A stretch of 64,000 nt of DNA from Aricia agestis (lineage: Eukaryota > Arthropoda > Insecta > Lepidoptera > Lycaenidae): contig NC_056417.1 in assembly GCF_905147365.1 (NCBI RefSeq), positions 11,802,501-11,866,500 of the forward strand, given 5' to 3'. This document shows positions 1-10,340 of the stretch, piece by piece. Positions within the stretch are counted from its first letter, which is position 1; each line of letters opens with the position of its first letter. The position numbers were made by a program, and so were the translations under genes. The notes beneath the pieces were generated by a model, which saw only the letters and a list, made by a program, of their open reading frames with translations, made no database searches and was not told the DNA's origin.

Positions 1-68
1 TTTATGTTAGAATGAGTTATGGTAGGTAGTTATTAATTCAGGTGATATTTGATTTAATAAGCGCGGTA

Positions 69-3000
69 TTAGGTATCTCTCCTCTCACCGTACACATTGC
101 TCGCGCGCAGTGTACGGAGCCAGTTATGAGTGACGGCCCGCGTGCACACTGGAAGTTCAATAGAATGTTTTAAGTCATCGTCAAAAAAGTATTCCTTTAG
201 TAAATTATATTTTATCATATCGTGTACTCGTACAGGTAAAACTTTACACTGTTTGAACAATAATTCCAAGCAGCCGTCGTTTGATTTAGATTTTAGAGGT
301 AATATTGTTTTGAGGATTTTGACTTGCAATTTATAGATTTGGTTAAGATAAGTTGTATAAGTTCTCCCGTAGCTACTAAGGCCATATTGCACATACGATT
401 CAGCCAGCGAGTGATATAAGAGTATCTTAGTTTTAAGCGGGATACGGTTTTTCAAAATAGTAATGTTAGCCAAAAATTGCCTTAATTTTTTTAATACGTG
501 TTCGATATGGGATGACCAACAGAATTTGGTATCAATAATGAGTCCAAGGTATTTTTGACTACTGACGATATCAATTTTTGGGCAAGCACAAGTTCGTAAG
601 GTGTTCGAGATATGGAGACAAGGGTGATTATGGGCTATGAGATTGACTCATGGGGTCTTTTTTAAGGTAAGGAGATTTTATAATTAACAATTTAGTTTTG
701 TCCGTATTGATTACCAGCCCTGCGTCATGACACCATTTTAACAGTTCATTAAAGTCCGATTGAAGCTTAGCTATTGCTGTTTTAAGGTCTTTAGCTGCTG
801 CCAATAGACATGTGTCATCTGCAAATTGGTAACACATGCAGTGTTTAAGGCACCGGTGCATTGAGTTAACATAGGTCAGAAAGAATAGGGGTCCCAACAC
901 CGATCCCTGAGCTGTGCCATTTGTGACGTTTACAAAGGAACTAGTGGTTTTTTCAACCCTTACCTTAAATTTCCTATTCCTTAAATAATTTTTGCACCAT
1001 TCAAGTAAATTGCCTCTATTTCCACAACAATCAAGTTGTTCAATGAGCGTACTATGATCGAGAGTATTGAATGCCCGGGAAAAATCAATAAACAAGGCTA
1101 AAACATATTTTTTGTCATTTAGTTCTTATTTATTTATTTATTTAGGCACATCAACAATATAAACACTTACATTTTAGCCAACATTAAATAAATAAGAGCT
1201 AGTGTTTACATCACTTATAGATATGCACAACATTTTAGATAAATTCAATTAAACAATCAAGATTAAGTTAATAAGTAATAAACAATAATTTAGTAAGTCT
1301 ACATAAAATTAAAAATTCAAAAGGACATGCAATTATTTTAAGAGTGATCTAATTATTATTATAATTTCATTAGAAAAATGTAAAAATGATTAAAAAAAAA
1401 TTAATAAAATATAATTGTAAAAAAAGTAAAATTGATGTAAAAAATTGAATAAGTTACCAATAATAGTTATATAGTTCTTCATTGACTGTGTCTGTAAAGT
1501 GTCTCAGAAGGTCAGTGGCTCCTTTACCAGACTGGAATCCATATTGTTTTGAATAGAGCACTTTTTTGGTTTTGTAAAAATTATGAATTAGTTCCAAAAT
1601 ATATTTTTCAACTATTTTATTAATAGAACACATCAATGAAATAGGGCGATAATTGCTATAATCATTATGTTTACCTTTTTTATAAATTGGTCTAATAAAA
1701 CTTTCTTTTAACTCATCTGGGTATATTCCAGTTTTAAGACTGTTGTTAATCAGGTTGGCAATAGCTGAAGCTATGTCCTTCCCCAAAACTTTAATATCAA
1801 AGGTCGATATTTTATCCGGCCCCGGTGCTTTTCTTGAATTTAATTTTTTTATAATATTAAATACTTTATGTGTGGTTGCTTTTTTAAAAAATACTGATGA
1901 ATCTGTAACTTTAGTCTTAGTATTATGTATTTTATATTTACAGTTAGAAATAATAGATTTTACTGATTGATCAAACTTATGTGCAAAATTATCTGCAATA
2001 TTTTTAACTGATATGCCCTGTGACCCAAAGGATTTCATGATTATTTCATCGATGGATAAACTTGTTCGGCCAAGCATTTGATTAATTATTTGGTATACCT
2101 TCTTTGTGTCATTAAAGTTTCTTTTAATTTCTTTGTTATAGTAATCATTCCTTTTCTTTTCTAAAACTTTATGAATTTTATTTCGAATTTTATTATACTC
2201 TAGCCGAAGTTTGGGATCGTAAGAGCTAGTAATCCAACTTTTATAAATTTTATTTCTTTTTTTGCACAGCTTAATAATGTTATCGTCAATCCAAGGTGGT
2301 TTCTTTTTATTACGTGAATCGTGTTTCGTTACTTTATAGATTAAGGAAGCATGCTGAGTGGCATAATTAAATGAGTTTTTAATAAAATTATAGTTATCAA
2401 TCGGATCTTTTATTTTTTGTACAAGCGACCAGTCAGTATTTTTAAGTATTTCATAATATTTATTGTAATTAATTTTAATTTTAGTTGAAGTGTCAGTGTA
2501 AGTACGCCTTAGTGCTGCGTTATCGATGCAAGCGAACATAATCGCACGGTGGTCGGCCAGTGCAATATCGAGTACCGCCGAGTATGGATGTGAAGTAGGG
2601 ATTCGAGCAAAAATATGGTCTATACAAGTGTTAGTTACAATTGGTTTTGTAAGGTGATTTATTCTGGGTTCGATTCTGGTGTAATTTGAAATTCCACATG
2701 ACAATCCATGCTCGGCCAGTATTTCTAAGTAGATGTCATTATGGGATGATTTGGATTTTAGGTCAAGGTTGGTATCACCGATCAGCAGGAGATTTTCATT
2801 TAAATTATACTTGGAAATGCATTCATCCAGCTCCTTTACAAACTGAGATTTATTAGATAATGGTGGCCTATATACAGCGCATAAGATTAGATTTTGATCA
2901 TTACTTTTAGTCTTTAAAGTGCCAGTTATGTTTTCAAATAAAATAGTGCTGTGATTATGCATAGTGAATTTAATATGGCTTTTAATGTAGACAATAATGC

Positions 3001-3272
3001 CACCTCCTTTCTTTACTTTACGTAGTTGTGAGTACATAAGATAGCCAGGTATAGTATACAAGTTAACAATATTTTCTGATATCCCAACTTCAGTTAGAAC
3101 AATAATATCCAAGGGAATTTTAGAATCATTAATTAGTTGCAAAAGTGAATTGAAGTTTTTAATGATGGATCTTATATTAATATGAAGACAAGAATGAGAT
3201 ATTTGACACTTATTAGGTAGGTTACTGTAAAATCTGTTAATAGTAGTACAATTAGTTAATTTGAGCAGCCAT
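69..3272 (-). pseudogene. LINE-1 ORF2: endonuclease-reverse transcriptase, broken
   Basis: The N-terminal endonuclease shows the start motif 'CLHINIRSIIKNF' just upstream of the first Met (3142), then 'LLLIGDTNLDLKS' (GDxN) and 'LADHRAIMF' (catalytic DH). The reverse transcriptase begins with 'NYRPISLMCSINKIVEKYI' and 'YGFQSGKGATDLLRHF'. It is cut at 1479 by an insertion and resumes at 1127 with 'LALFIDFSRAFNTLDH', 'GTAQGSVLGPLFFLTYVNSM' and the catalytic 'FADD'. A frameshift near 600-650 separates the thumb region, which continues in another frame as 'SSQKYLGLIIDTKFCW' to the end near 69. The frame is open from about 3272 with no clear Met before 3142, so the true start is unknown. Such proteins nick DNA and copy the element RNA; this copy cannot make one. 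Confidence 0.9.
1120..1479 (-). mobile_element. 344-bp retroposon-like insertion in LINE-1 ORF2 with 8-bp TSD
   Basis: The octamer TAGTTCTT occurs at 1120-1127 and 1472-1479. Removing one copy plus 1128-1471 rejoins the RT frame (…NEEL/NDKKYVLALFID…). On the minus strand the insert ends in 'gcctAAATAAATAAATAAAT', a tail of the kind left by target-primed reverse transcription. The body is very AT-rich with no coding potential. I do not recognise the family; it could be a SINE or a 5'-truncated LINE 3' end. Confidence 0.8.
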
Positions 3273-3418
3273 TACAAAGTTTTAAAGTTTTTACTGAATA
3301 ATAGGTAATTTGTAAATATGATAATAAACTTCTAGGTTATTTAGGAAGGTGTAGAAAAATGAATCGACTCTTTAGGTACCTGTTTAGTTAAAGTATTAAT
3401 ATCTTGAAGACTGCGAAT

Positions 3419-4370
3419 TTAATAAATTTTGGAGTCGGTCGTTTTCCTCACACATACCTTGCCATCCTTACACCAAACAAATTTATATGAATTACCTAAT
3501 TGGGTCTTAGCATGGTAAAGAATAGTTTTTACATGTTTAGTTAGAGCTTCTCGCACGAATACTTTATTTTCTGCCTTTTCTTTCGGTAGATCCGGGTTCA
3601 GATGTCCAGCAGTAAGAGGTTTTTGCTTCCCCGCGTTTAACCATTCCCGGCGCACAGCTTTGGACTTCAGTTCAACTAGGATACCTCCCGGTTTCTCCTT
3701 GCTTCCAGGTAGCCGCTGACAGGAGATGATGTCACTTTGATCCATGCTAATTTTTTCCGCCAAGGTCTTAGCAGTTTTGTTTATATTATTGGGATGTATA
3801 TCAGGTATACCCGCTACTTCAATAGACGTTAGCAAGGAGTTTTGTTCAAAGCTAAGTATATTTTGCTCTAGTACAGCGACTCGTAATTCCAAATTTTTGT
3901 TTCTGTTGTGCAGATCCTGATTTTTGTGTTGACAGTATCTTGTTTTTTTATAGATTGTTCAACTGTTCTTATTTGCTCGCTGAGGAATTCCAAGGAGGAT
4001 TCCAGACTTGACAGTTCAGATCGAAAAGTTTTCTTGATTTCTCTACTAATCTCTTGCACCAACTTATCTGCATCAAATTGTTGAATCTGCGCTGAGCTGG
4101 GATCAATTTCCTCGTCATCATCTTCATCGTCATGGGGTCAGAAAGGAAGATCTGCGTGATATGTTTTTCAGACATTCTTCACAACTCCATTCGATTCCGG
4201 CGGAACTTTTTAACGTATTAATTTGTTTGTTCGAAAGTTTAGAGCAAGTCGGGTCAGCCTGCACACAGTTTCCACATCGGCTGCATTCTAGACCTGGTGT
4301 TTTTTTGGTGATATTCTTTTTACATTTAAAACATTTTTTTCTGGGTGGGTACTTGTAAAAAACGTGATTT
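3419..4370 (-). pseudogene. LINE-1 ORF1: PHD-like finger, coiled coil and FP25K-like domain, frameshifted
   Basis: Minus-strand translation from about 4355 gives paired Cys motifs (CFKC, CSRCGNC, C, CEEC) ending at a TGA near 4140. A coiled-coil stretch follows in another frame ('REIKKTFRSELSSLESSLEF', about 4060-3900). Then comes 'ELRVAVLEQ...VAGIPDIHPNNINKTA' and a C-terminus ending 'YKFVWCKDGKVCVRKT' (3892-3419), which resembles the FP25K/ORF1 domain shared by insect LINEs and baculovirus FP proteins. In LINEs this protein binds the element RNA. At least two frameshifts (about 4140 and 3890) make it a pseudogene. FP25K similarity is from memory of the family pattern. Confidence 0.75.
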
Positions 4371-4527
4371 GTAAGCGCACTACTTTACTCTGTAACGGTT
4401 TGACGTGAACTGATCATTATCATCATTATCAGATCTCATGTAGCCCCAAGCCCCAGCGCCCAAACTCTACCGACCGTAAATTCAACAAAATTCACATAAT
4501 ATGTGTAAAAGATAATAATAATATATA

Positions 4528-4850
4528 TTTTTTTATGAAATAAGGGGGCAAACGAGCAAACGGGTCACCTGATGGAAAGCAACTTCCGTCGCCCATGGAC
4601 ACTCGCAGCATCAGAAGAGCTGCAAGTGCGTTGCCGGCCTTTTAAGAGGGGAGGGTAGGGAAGGGAAGGGAAGGGAATAGTTGAGGGTAGGAAAGGGAAT
4701 AGGGTAGGGGTTAGGGGATTGGGCCTCCGGTAAACTCACTCACTCGGCGAAACACAGCGCAAGCGCTGTTTCACGCCGGTTTTCTGTGAGAACGTGGTAT
4801 TTATCCGGTCGAGCCGGCCCATTCGTGCCGAAGCATGGCTCTCCCACGTA
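4528..4850 (-). mobile_element. SINE-A copy 1
   Basis: On the minus strand it starts ACGTGGGAGAGCCATGCTTC (4850), runs through a GC-rich head, a CCCTA/CCCTT-type pyrimidine tract and the LINE-derived tail 'cttaaaaggccggcaacgca', and ends in an A-run (T-run at 4528-4534 on the plus strand). It is complete from head to tail. No convincing TSD is visible. Confidence 0.9.
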
Positions 4851-5311
4851 TGTGGGATTATTTACTCTCTGATCACAATAATAATATTACATTTATATCA
4901 CAACAATCAAATATTTAGTTCAGTATTTGTGGGGAGACTGGAGTCTCAAACTAAGCAGTGTCCTGCTTGTATTTTAAGACACCAGGCCTCCATCCCTAGT
5001 AAGTATATGACTATAATATGAGTAATGAGTACATATTATTATTCAATATATAATTTAACATTTCTAAAATTCATAAATAATTCCTTAAAGCATAATTATA
5101 ATTGAATGTGTAAAAGATAATAAACTATTCTACTTAACAGTAAATATTAATAAGTTTGTTAGTTGTATACTAAACTTAGATTATATAATATACGAAATTT
5201 CAATACAACAAATACTACATTTTGTAGATCATCAGTGTGTGTATTAGTGACGAAATCGGTATATTTTAGATATCTATAAATTATTATAAAGCTATTCAAT
5301 TGAGACTTTGT
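4851..5311. other. No recognised feature (AT-rich spacer)
   Basis: No long ORF, no inverted repeat and no relative elsewhere in the window. An 18-mer, atgtgtaaaagataataa, occurs here at about 5105 and also at about 4501 just left of SINE-A copy 1; the meaning is unclear. Confidence 0.4.
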
Positions 5312-5427
5312 CGGTCTTACTGCAAACGATTTAAACACCTGTTGAACAGTTGATTAGAAAAAAATCAGCACATAATGGCCACAAAACAACTGTTCAATAG
5401 ATGTTGAAATCTTTTGTGGTAAGACCG
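5312..5427. repeat. Short foldback element (116 bp)
   Basis: Left arm 'cggtcttactgcaaacgatt' pairs imperfectly with right arm 'aatcttttgtggtaagaccg', and the inner arms contain 'tgttgaacagttg' and 'caactgttcaata'. Almost the whole length folds into one hairpin, as in MITEs. There is no coding capacity. Confidence 0.7.
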
Positions 5428-5791
5428 TGTATGTTTAATGAGTCTATTATGGGATATGATGTCAACATCATATCCTGAGAATATGAACTATCTGGCACAT
5501 CGAAAACCAACTCTGTGAGGGTTAAAAAAAACGACGAAACACTTCTAGAAAAGGTATGTAGTATCCTTGCGCTTCGTTTAGCCTGTCTTGGCTTGGCAAG
5601 ACCGTGTCTAAAATCTGTGCCGTGCACCCCTGATATTTTAATATCTAATACTTTTATACTTGTACACTTATTTAAGATTTCAACTATACGATACCCATTA
5701 AATAACGCACTTTCCTTTCCATCAAGTGACCAGTTTTTTCATTTTCCCCCTTGTTTTAAAAAAAATATATTAAAATCGTAATTATAATATA
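5428..5791. other. No recognised feature
   Basis: A small palindrome (ggatatgatgt/aacatcatatcc, about 5452-5477) and 'cttggcttggcaagaccgtg' are visible, but nothing is assignable. Open frames are short and lack domain signals. Confidence 0.35.
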
Positions 5792-6001
5792 CTAGATGAC
5801 GCCCGCAACTCCCTTGCGCCAAAACTCGTTTATCGCGCGGGAACCGTACATTTTTCCGGGATAAAAAGTATCCTATGTCCTTTCCCGGGACTCAAAGTAT
5901 CTCCATGCCAAATTTCAGCAAAATGGATTCAGCGGTTTGGGCGTGAAGAGGTAACAGATAGACAGACAGACACACTTTCGCATTTATAATATTAGTATAG
6001 A
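5792..6001 (-). mobile_element. Short non-autonomous Helitron-like element, apparently complete
   Basis: The plus strand begins CTAG after A and ends GA before T (a-CTAGATGACGCCCGCAAC ... attagtataGA-t). On the minus strand this is 5'-TC...CTAG-3' between A and T, the Helitron insertion rule. The interior has the lepidopteran signature 'ctatgtcctttcccgggac' and a GACA tract near the 5' end. No TSD is expected. Confidence 0.82.
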
Positions 6002-6005
6002 TTAT

Positions 6006-6122
6006 GTGTTACACAACTGTGACCCAGGAACATCGAAGACTTTTTGTTTCATCGGTGGGATTCGAAACCGCAAGCACCCTTCTTAAGCCACCACGCCCTT
6101 AACCACTGAGCCACTCAGGTCA
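6006..6122 (-). mobile_element. SINE-B head fragment
   Basis: On the minus strand it has an A-box-like 'gtggctcagtggttaa', B-box-like 'ggtttcgaatccc' and the family sequence 'gaaacaaaaagtc...cctgggtcac'. It is 3' truncated and lies immediately beside the Helitron. It is not a tRNA gene, because no acceptor stem closes. Confidence 0.75.
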
Positions 6123-6359
6123 TAAATATAGTAAATACTGAAAGTGGCAGAATGAATGAGCTACTGTAATATGCAGCGTGATGGGTAATTTAATATTGTA
6201 CAGAACATCATATTTCACACACATGTCTCGCTGTATTCTTTGTTCAAATATAACCCAGCGAGGTAGAATTAGTTTTAATTGTAAAAGACTGTTGATCATT
6301 TTTAAAGTTTTCAGGTTACACAAGTATTTTTTTCTTCGTAAGGGCGCCACTAGCACGTA

Positions 6360-6569
6360 CAGGGGGGCTAAGATGGTCGCTTTGGAGAATCATATTATTA
6401 TGAATCATAATGTGATTCATTTTTTTAAATCGCAAAATGGTCACTCTGCTTGCAATTCATATCTAGTAATTCTTACTAATTTTACATTCGTCAGTTTGAC
6501 AGTTTTGACAATTCTTTTGCTGAATTGATTGAGAGGAATTGCTCAATTGTGACCATTTTTGCCCCGCTG
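6360..6569. mobile_element. MITE, family I
   Basis: Terminal repeats CAGGGGGGCTAAGATGGTC and GACCATTTTTGCCCCGCTG are inverted. The interior includes 'ttgattgagaggaattgct' and 'tttggagaatcatattatta', both also present in the copy at 39804-40036. A fragment is at 25380-25450. The length (210 bp) and CAG...CTG ends suggest hAT type, but no clear TSD is seen. Confidence 0.7.
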
Positions 6570-6702
6570 TAAATAATCCGACGTATTGCACACGTCATAT
6601 CAAAATATTGACAGAAACGTGGTTAAACGTCAAACAAAACTTTTTGTTTGCAAGTTGCAACACATTGCAGTCATAATATTATTATGTCTTATTGTAAAAA
6701 CA

Positions 6703-6835
6703 ATCGGCCAAGTGCGAGTCGGACTCGCGCATGAAGGAATCCGTACCGTTATAGAGCAAAAATAGGCCAAAATTGCGGTTTTTGTATGTAGGACCCCCTT
6801 TAATTTTTATTTTATTTTATTTTTATTATTAAGAT
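6703..6835 (-). mobile_element. D-family repeat, terminal fragment
   Basis: Contains 'aatcggccaagtgcgagtcg' with its palindrome gcgagtc/ggactcgcgc, then a degenerate 'ggaatccgtacc' and 'gagcaaaaataggccaaaat', matching one end of D copies such as 14983-15421. It is truncated near 6835. Confidence 0.75.
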
Positions 6836-8002
6836 TAAGAGATTACACCGCCATTTTTCCATACAAACGCTGTCCCCTGTTTCTTCCCTGGATAATGCCG
6901 GTAGAGTTATGATTTTTTTCCTGAATATATATGGCCACTAGTATGTCCCTATGTTTTCTTTTTTTTCAAAATTTTATTATTATAAAAGATAAGAACGTCC
7001 AAAAACCCAGAAAACAAAACTGACTAAAATATACAAAAAAAAATAAAACATAGGAACACAGCTCAAGCTTTGCTTTAATTCTTAATGAAAAAAGTACTTA
7101 AATCCGTTAAGTTTTGGAGAAGGAATCAGCGGACAACGAATCGAAGATTTTCTGTTCTTTTATTAGAACTTTTGTCGTGTTGTGTCTATCGCGCTCTGCG
7201 GTGGGAGACTTGAGATTGGTGAGACAGCAATACATTTTCAAATACCTATTTTCAATTTTTCTCGCCCCTGGTGTATCCTCTTAAACAACAAACATAACAA
7301 AATTATTACGCACATTTTTTAATCAAGAAACAATGCTGCATCAACGTCAAAAATCTAAAACAAGAAGACAAAGTTCGTGACCCTTCCCCTTCGCGAAGTT
7401 TTTACAATTACAAGCTTAATTATGTACGACGTTGTCGCCCGAAACTTCGGAACAAGACATAAATCATTTTATTACTCCTTCCCCTCTGTTAGTTAGTTTT
7501 ATTTCCGTCCTTGTCAAACTAAAAGGGACTGTCGAGGGCCAATTTTAATATAATATTCTATTTTACTTGAATTCCGAATGAAGAATTCTGCTATATTTTA
7601 AGTATAGGATTAATGATCAATATGATCAATAGTTCCTATATGTTCTTTATCTTGAAAATAATCTTTGCTTTAGGAGGAAACTTGACCAAGTAGGTACTAC
7701 AGCAATGAGGAAATTAAGTATCTCAATTTTCACTCTATCCCACAAACGTTATAAATTACAGATTTCCTAATTGGGCCTTATTTGAAAATGCTGTTTCTTT
7801 TATTATCAAGCATCAGTGCCATCTCCAAAATGTAACTATAACTTAGTTACAAATAATTTTCTTCTCAAATATAGAGCAATTATATAATCACCAGTATTTC
7901 CTTCAATTGAAATAATAGGCAACTTCAAACATGCACCAAAATCCCAGAAGAAATTAAAACTAAATAAAATAATTGCATGATCTTATATCTCGACCGCGAC
8001 GG
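6836..8002. other. No recognised gene; AT-rich stretch
   Basis: About 1.2 kb without supportable coding sequence. The segment 7060-7200 ('gttttggagaaggaatcagc') looks repeat-like but has no second copy in the window. Confidence 0.35.
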
Positions 8003-8818
8003 AGAGCTGGCGACCAAATAGGTCATGTGGCTTCAGCTGTATTAAAACTCCATTAGCTACTTCCCTCAACCAGGAGCAGCCCGAAGGGGGTGGGGACATG
8101 ACAACCCCCCAAAATATAAGGTCAAATTGAAAAATCTTAAAATCTTGCCAAATAATAAAAGGAAATTTTTGCCAATAAATTTTTAGTATAGTGAGTGACC
8201 CCCTCCAAAATTTCAGGCTGCGACCGCACCTGCCCTGAACATTGAACAACCTTTTCTGATACTTAATCTGCGTGCTGGCAGGCCGTGGGCGGTGGGTGGG
8301 GTGGGGAAAAATGAAAAAAAAAAAATAGTTTTAGCGACTTTAATTTTTTTCCAAACAGTTGCTCTGTACTTCCGTGCACCCAGATTTTTTTAAATCGATC
8401 GGGTGGTGGGAAGTTGTTGCCAGCGTTAATTAAACGTAGGAAAATTATTATTATTTTTATGTGAGTTCAGCTGTGTTGGCTTTTTTACTGACGCGAGATT
8501 AGTTAGTTTGTAATCCCGAAAAAAAAATAGCCAGACAAAAATATCGGTGGGAAGGTACCGAAAACAATTGTTGAAATCGGCGAATTTTCGTACAAATTCA
8601 ACGATCGATTTACAAAAATTCTGGGTGCACAGGAAGTACAGAGCAACTGTTTAGAAAAAAAATTAAAGTGGCTGAACCTACATTTTTTTTCCCCACCTTA
8701 CTACACCCACACCCACCGCCCACGGCCTGCCAGCACGCAGATTATCAGAAAAGGTTGTTCAGGGAAGTAGCTAACGGAGTTCTAATACAGCTGAAGCCAC
8801 ATGATTGATTTGGTCGTC
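8003..8818. mobile_element. Large foldback element (about 816 bp, arms about 240 bp)
   Basis: The left end AGAGCTGGCGACCAAAT and right end ATTTGGTCGTCAGCTCT are inverted, and similarity continues inward through 'catgtggcttcagctgtatt', 'gcgtgctggcaggccgtggg' and 'tctgtacttcc(t)gtgcaccc'. The left arm holds an extra block (8071-8237) absent from the right arm. No transposase ORF is present. The superfamily is unknown and no TSD is clear. Confidence 0.8.
8071..8237. repeat. Extra block in the left arm of the foldback element
   Basis: The right arm reads straight from 'agctacttccctg' to 'aacaaccttttctga'. The left arm has about 165 bp between these two, starting 'caggagcagcccgaaggggg' and ending 'cgcacctgccctg'. 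It is either an insertion in the left arm or a deletion in the right. Confidence 0.6.
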
Positions 8819-9060
8819 AGCTCTTAGTCGATTACTGTTTGATGAAATATAAAAGTTCGAAAAGGGGTGTATTCATAATCTCTTAAATAACTTTCATACG
8901 AAATTCGACCACTGAACGACGTATAATAAGATGTTATTGGGTCACATACATAAGGAAGCCGTATATAACTATCATTATGACCCATATATTCTGATCTCCT
9001 CGGGCAAGGGCAACGAATAAAGAGATCGGAACACAATTACATGAGATTTATACAATGAAA

Positions 9061-9468
9061 CAGTGTTTTTCAACCTTTTTTATGATGCGACCAATAGTAT
9101 AAATAGTTACGCACCTAGGGCAGGAAAATATAAAAAAATAGTCTCAGATCACATGTAATTTTTGGGCGAAGCGTAGCCGAGGTCAACAAATGTGCAAAAT
9201 TATTTACTGCCCATGGTGCGTATACTATCTCATTCATCACTTTTCTCATCGACGGAGGCGGAAAACGGCAACATAAAGTTGACGTTTTCCGCCTGGAGGT
9301 GAGAAAAAAAACATTTCACCCCACCCTTTTTTGCCTGTGAAAATTATCTCCTCAATATTATATCAATCTTTAATATATTTTATTGTTTTTTTTTTGCTAA
9401 AATTAAAGTTGATTCGACATCTGTGACCCCCTACAGAAGCTTCGGGACGCGAAGGTTGAAAAACACTG
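9061..9468. mobile_element. hAT-like MITE with 8-bp TSD (family G)
   Basis: Termini CAGTGTTTTTCAACCTT and AAGGTTGAAAAACACTG are perfect inverses. Flanks CAATGAAA (9053-9060) and CAATAAAA (9469-9476) form an 8-bp TSD with one mismatch, as hAT transposases make. The interior has a hairpin (about 9243-9305) with arms around 'ggcggaaaacg'. A partial relative lies at 20880-21355. Confidence 0.82.
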
Positions 9469-9953
9469 CAATAAAACATTTGAATCGAAATTGCCACGAT
9501 CCGTTGAACAAATACAGAAATAAATAGAAAGGATTTTAGAGATTTGAAAAGTGGAAAGATACAAGAATTTATATGTGGATTTTGTGTGATGCCGAAAAAC
9601 CTTACCCTGGATTGTTTAACCGTTTGCTTTCAGATGGCTTTCCGCGATCCACTTTCTGATGATTGAGAGCTTCTATGCTTACATACAAATTGGTTTTCTC
9701 AGTATCCGCAATGATTTCAAAACTAGAGAATTACGTAATTTTTTTATCTTTATTCAGGTGTATAGTTTATTACACTTTTACACTATTACATTATTATAAG
9801 TACGTCTTATGTCAAGTCCGGTTGGATCTGGTTAGATCAGATAGTCCAATGATGATGATTACAATAAATTACTGATACAGGTAGGTACGCACTAGGTAGT
9901 GTATTAATATTTCTTAAATGAAACCCTTTATGAACTAGCTAAAGCCGGGATTT
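9469..9953. other. No recognised feature
   Basis: AT-rich; the best open frame (about 70 codons, 9663-9875) shows no domain and is typical of chance. Confidence 0.35.
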
Positions 9954-10256
9954 CTTTTTTTTTTATGAAAGAAGGGGGCAAACGAGTAAACGGGTCACCT
10001 GATGGAAAGCAACTTCCGTCGCCCATGGACACTCGCAGCATCAGAAGAGCTGCAGGTGCGTTGCCGGCCTTTTAAGAGGGAATAGGGTAATAGGGGAGGG
10101 TAGGGATGGGAAGGGAAAGGAATAGGGGAGGATAGGAAAGGGAATTGGGCCTCCGGTAAACTCACTCACTCAGCGAAACACGCTGGTTTTCTGTGAGAAC
10201 GTGGTATTTCTCTGGCCGAACCGGCCCATTCGTGCCGAAGCATGTCTCTCCCACGT
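9954..10256 (-). mobile_element. SINE-A copy 2
   Basis: Same structure as copy 1, read on the minus strand. The part between head and tract is shortened: the 'gaaacagcgcttgcgc' segment is missing. The head abuts the TCAT-type tail of LINE-2, so the SINE entered, or arose beside, that tail. Confidence 0.9.
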
Positions 10257-10340
10257 ATAATGAATGAAATATGAATGAATGAATGAATGAATGAAATGAA
10301 TGAATGAATGAATGAATGAAATGAATGAATGAATGAAATA
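10257..10340 (-). repeat. (TCAT)n tail of LINE-2
   Basis: About 80 bp of tgaa/gaatg units on the plus strand, interrupted by 'gaaatg' steps. On the minus strand it follows 'gtgcacAATAAAGAATATTTC', where AATAAA resembles a polyadenylation signal. Simple-repeat tails replace poly(A) in several CR1-group LINEs. Confidence 0.8.

Larger units (their letters stand above)
60..4370 (-). mobile_element. LINE-1: near full-length, inactive non-LTR retrotransposon with ORF1 and ORF2
   Basis: Reading the minus strand, a PHD-like finger, a coiled coil and an FP25K-like domain (ORF1) are followed by an AP-type endonuclease and a reverse transcriptase (ORF2). This order is typical of CR1/Jockey-group LINEs. 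Both ORFs are broken by frameshifts, and ORF2 is also split by a 344-bp insertion. The 3' end lies near the window start, so tail and TSD cannot be judged. The 5' end is probably in 4370-4520. The clade is inferred from domain order only. Confidence 0.88.

Noticed and set aside
3419..3892. Endogenous baculovirus insertion (FP25K-like)
   Set aside because: The domain is in the ORF1 position of a LINE, with PHD finger and coiled coil upstream and an endonuclease-RT downstream; no other viral gene is present.
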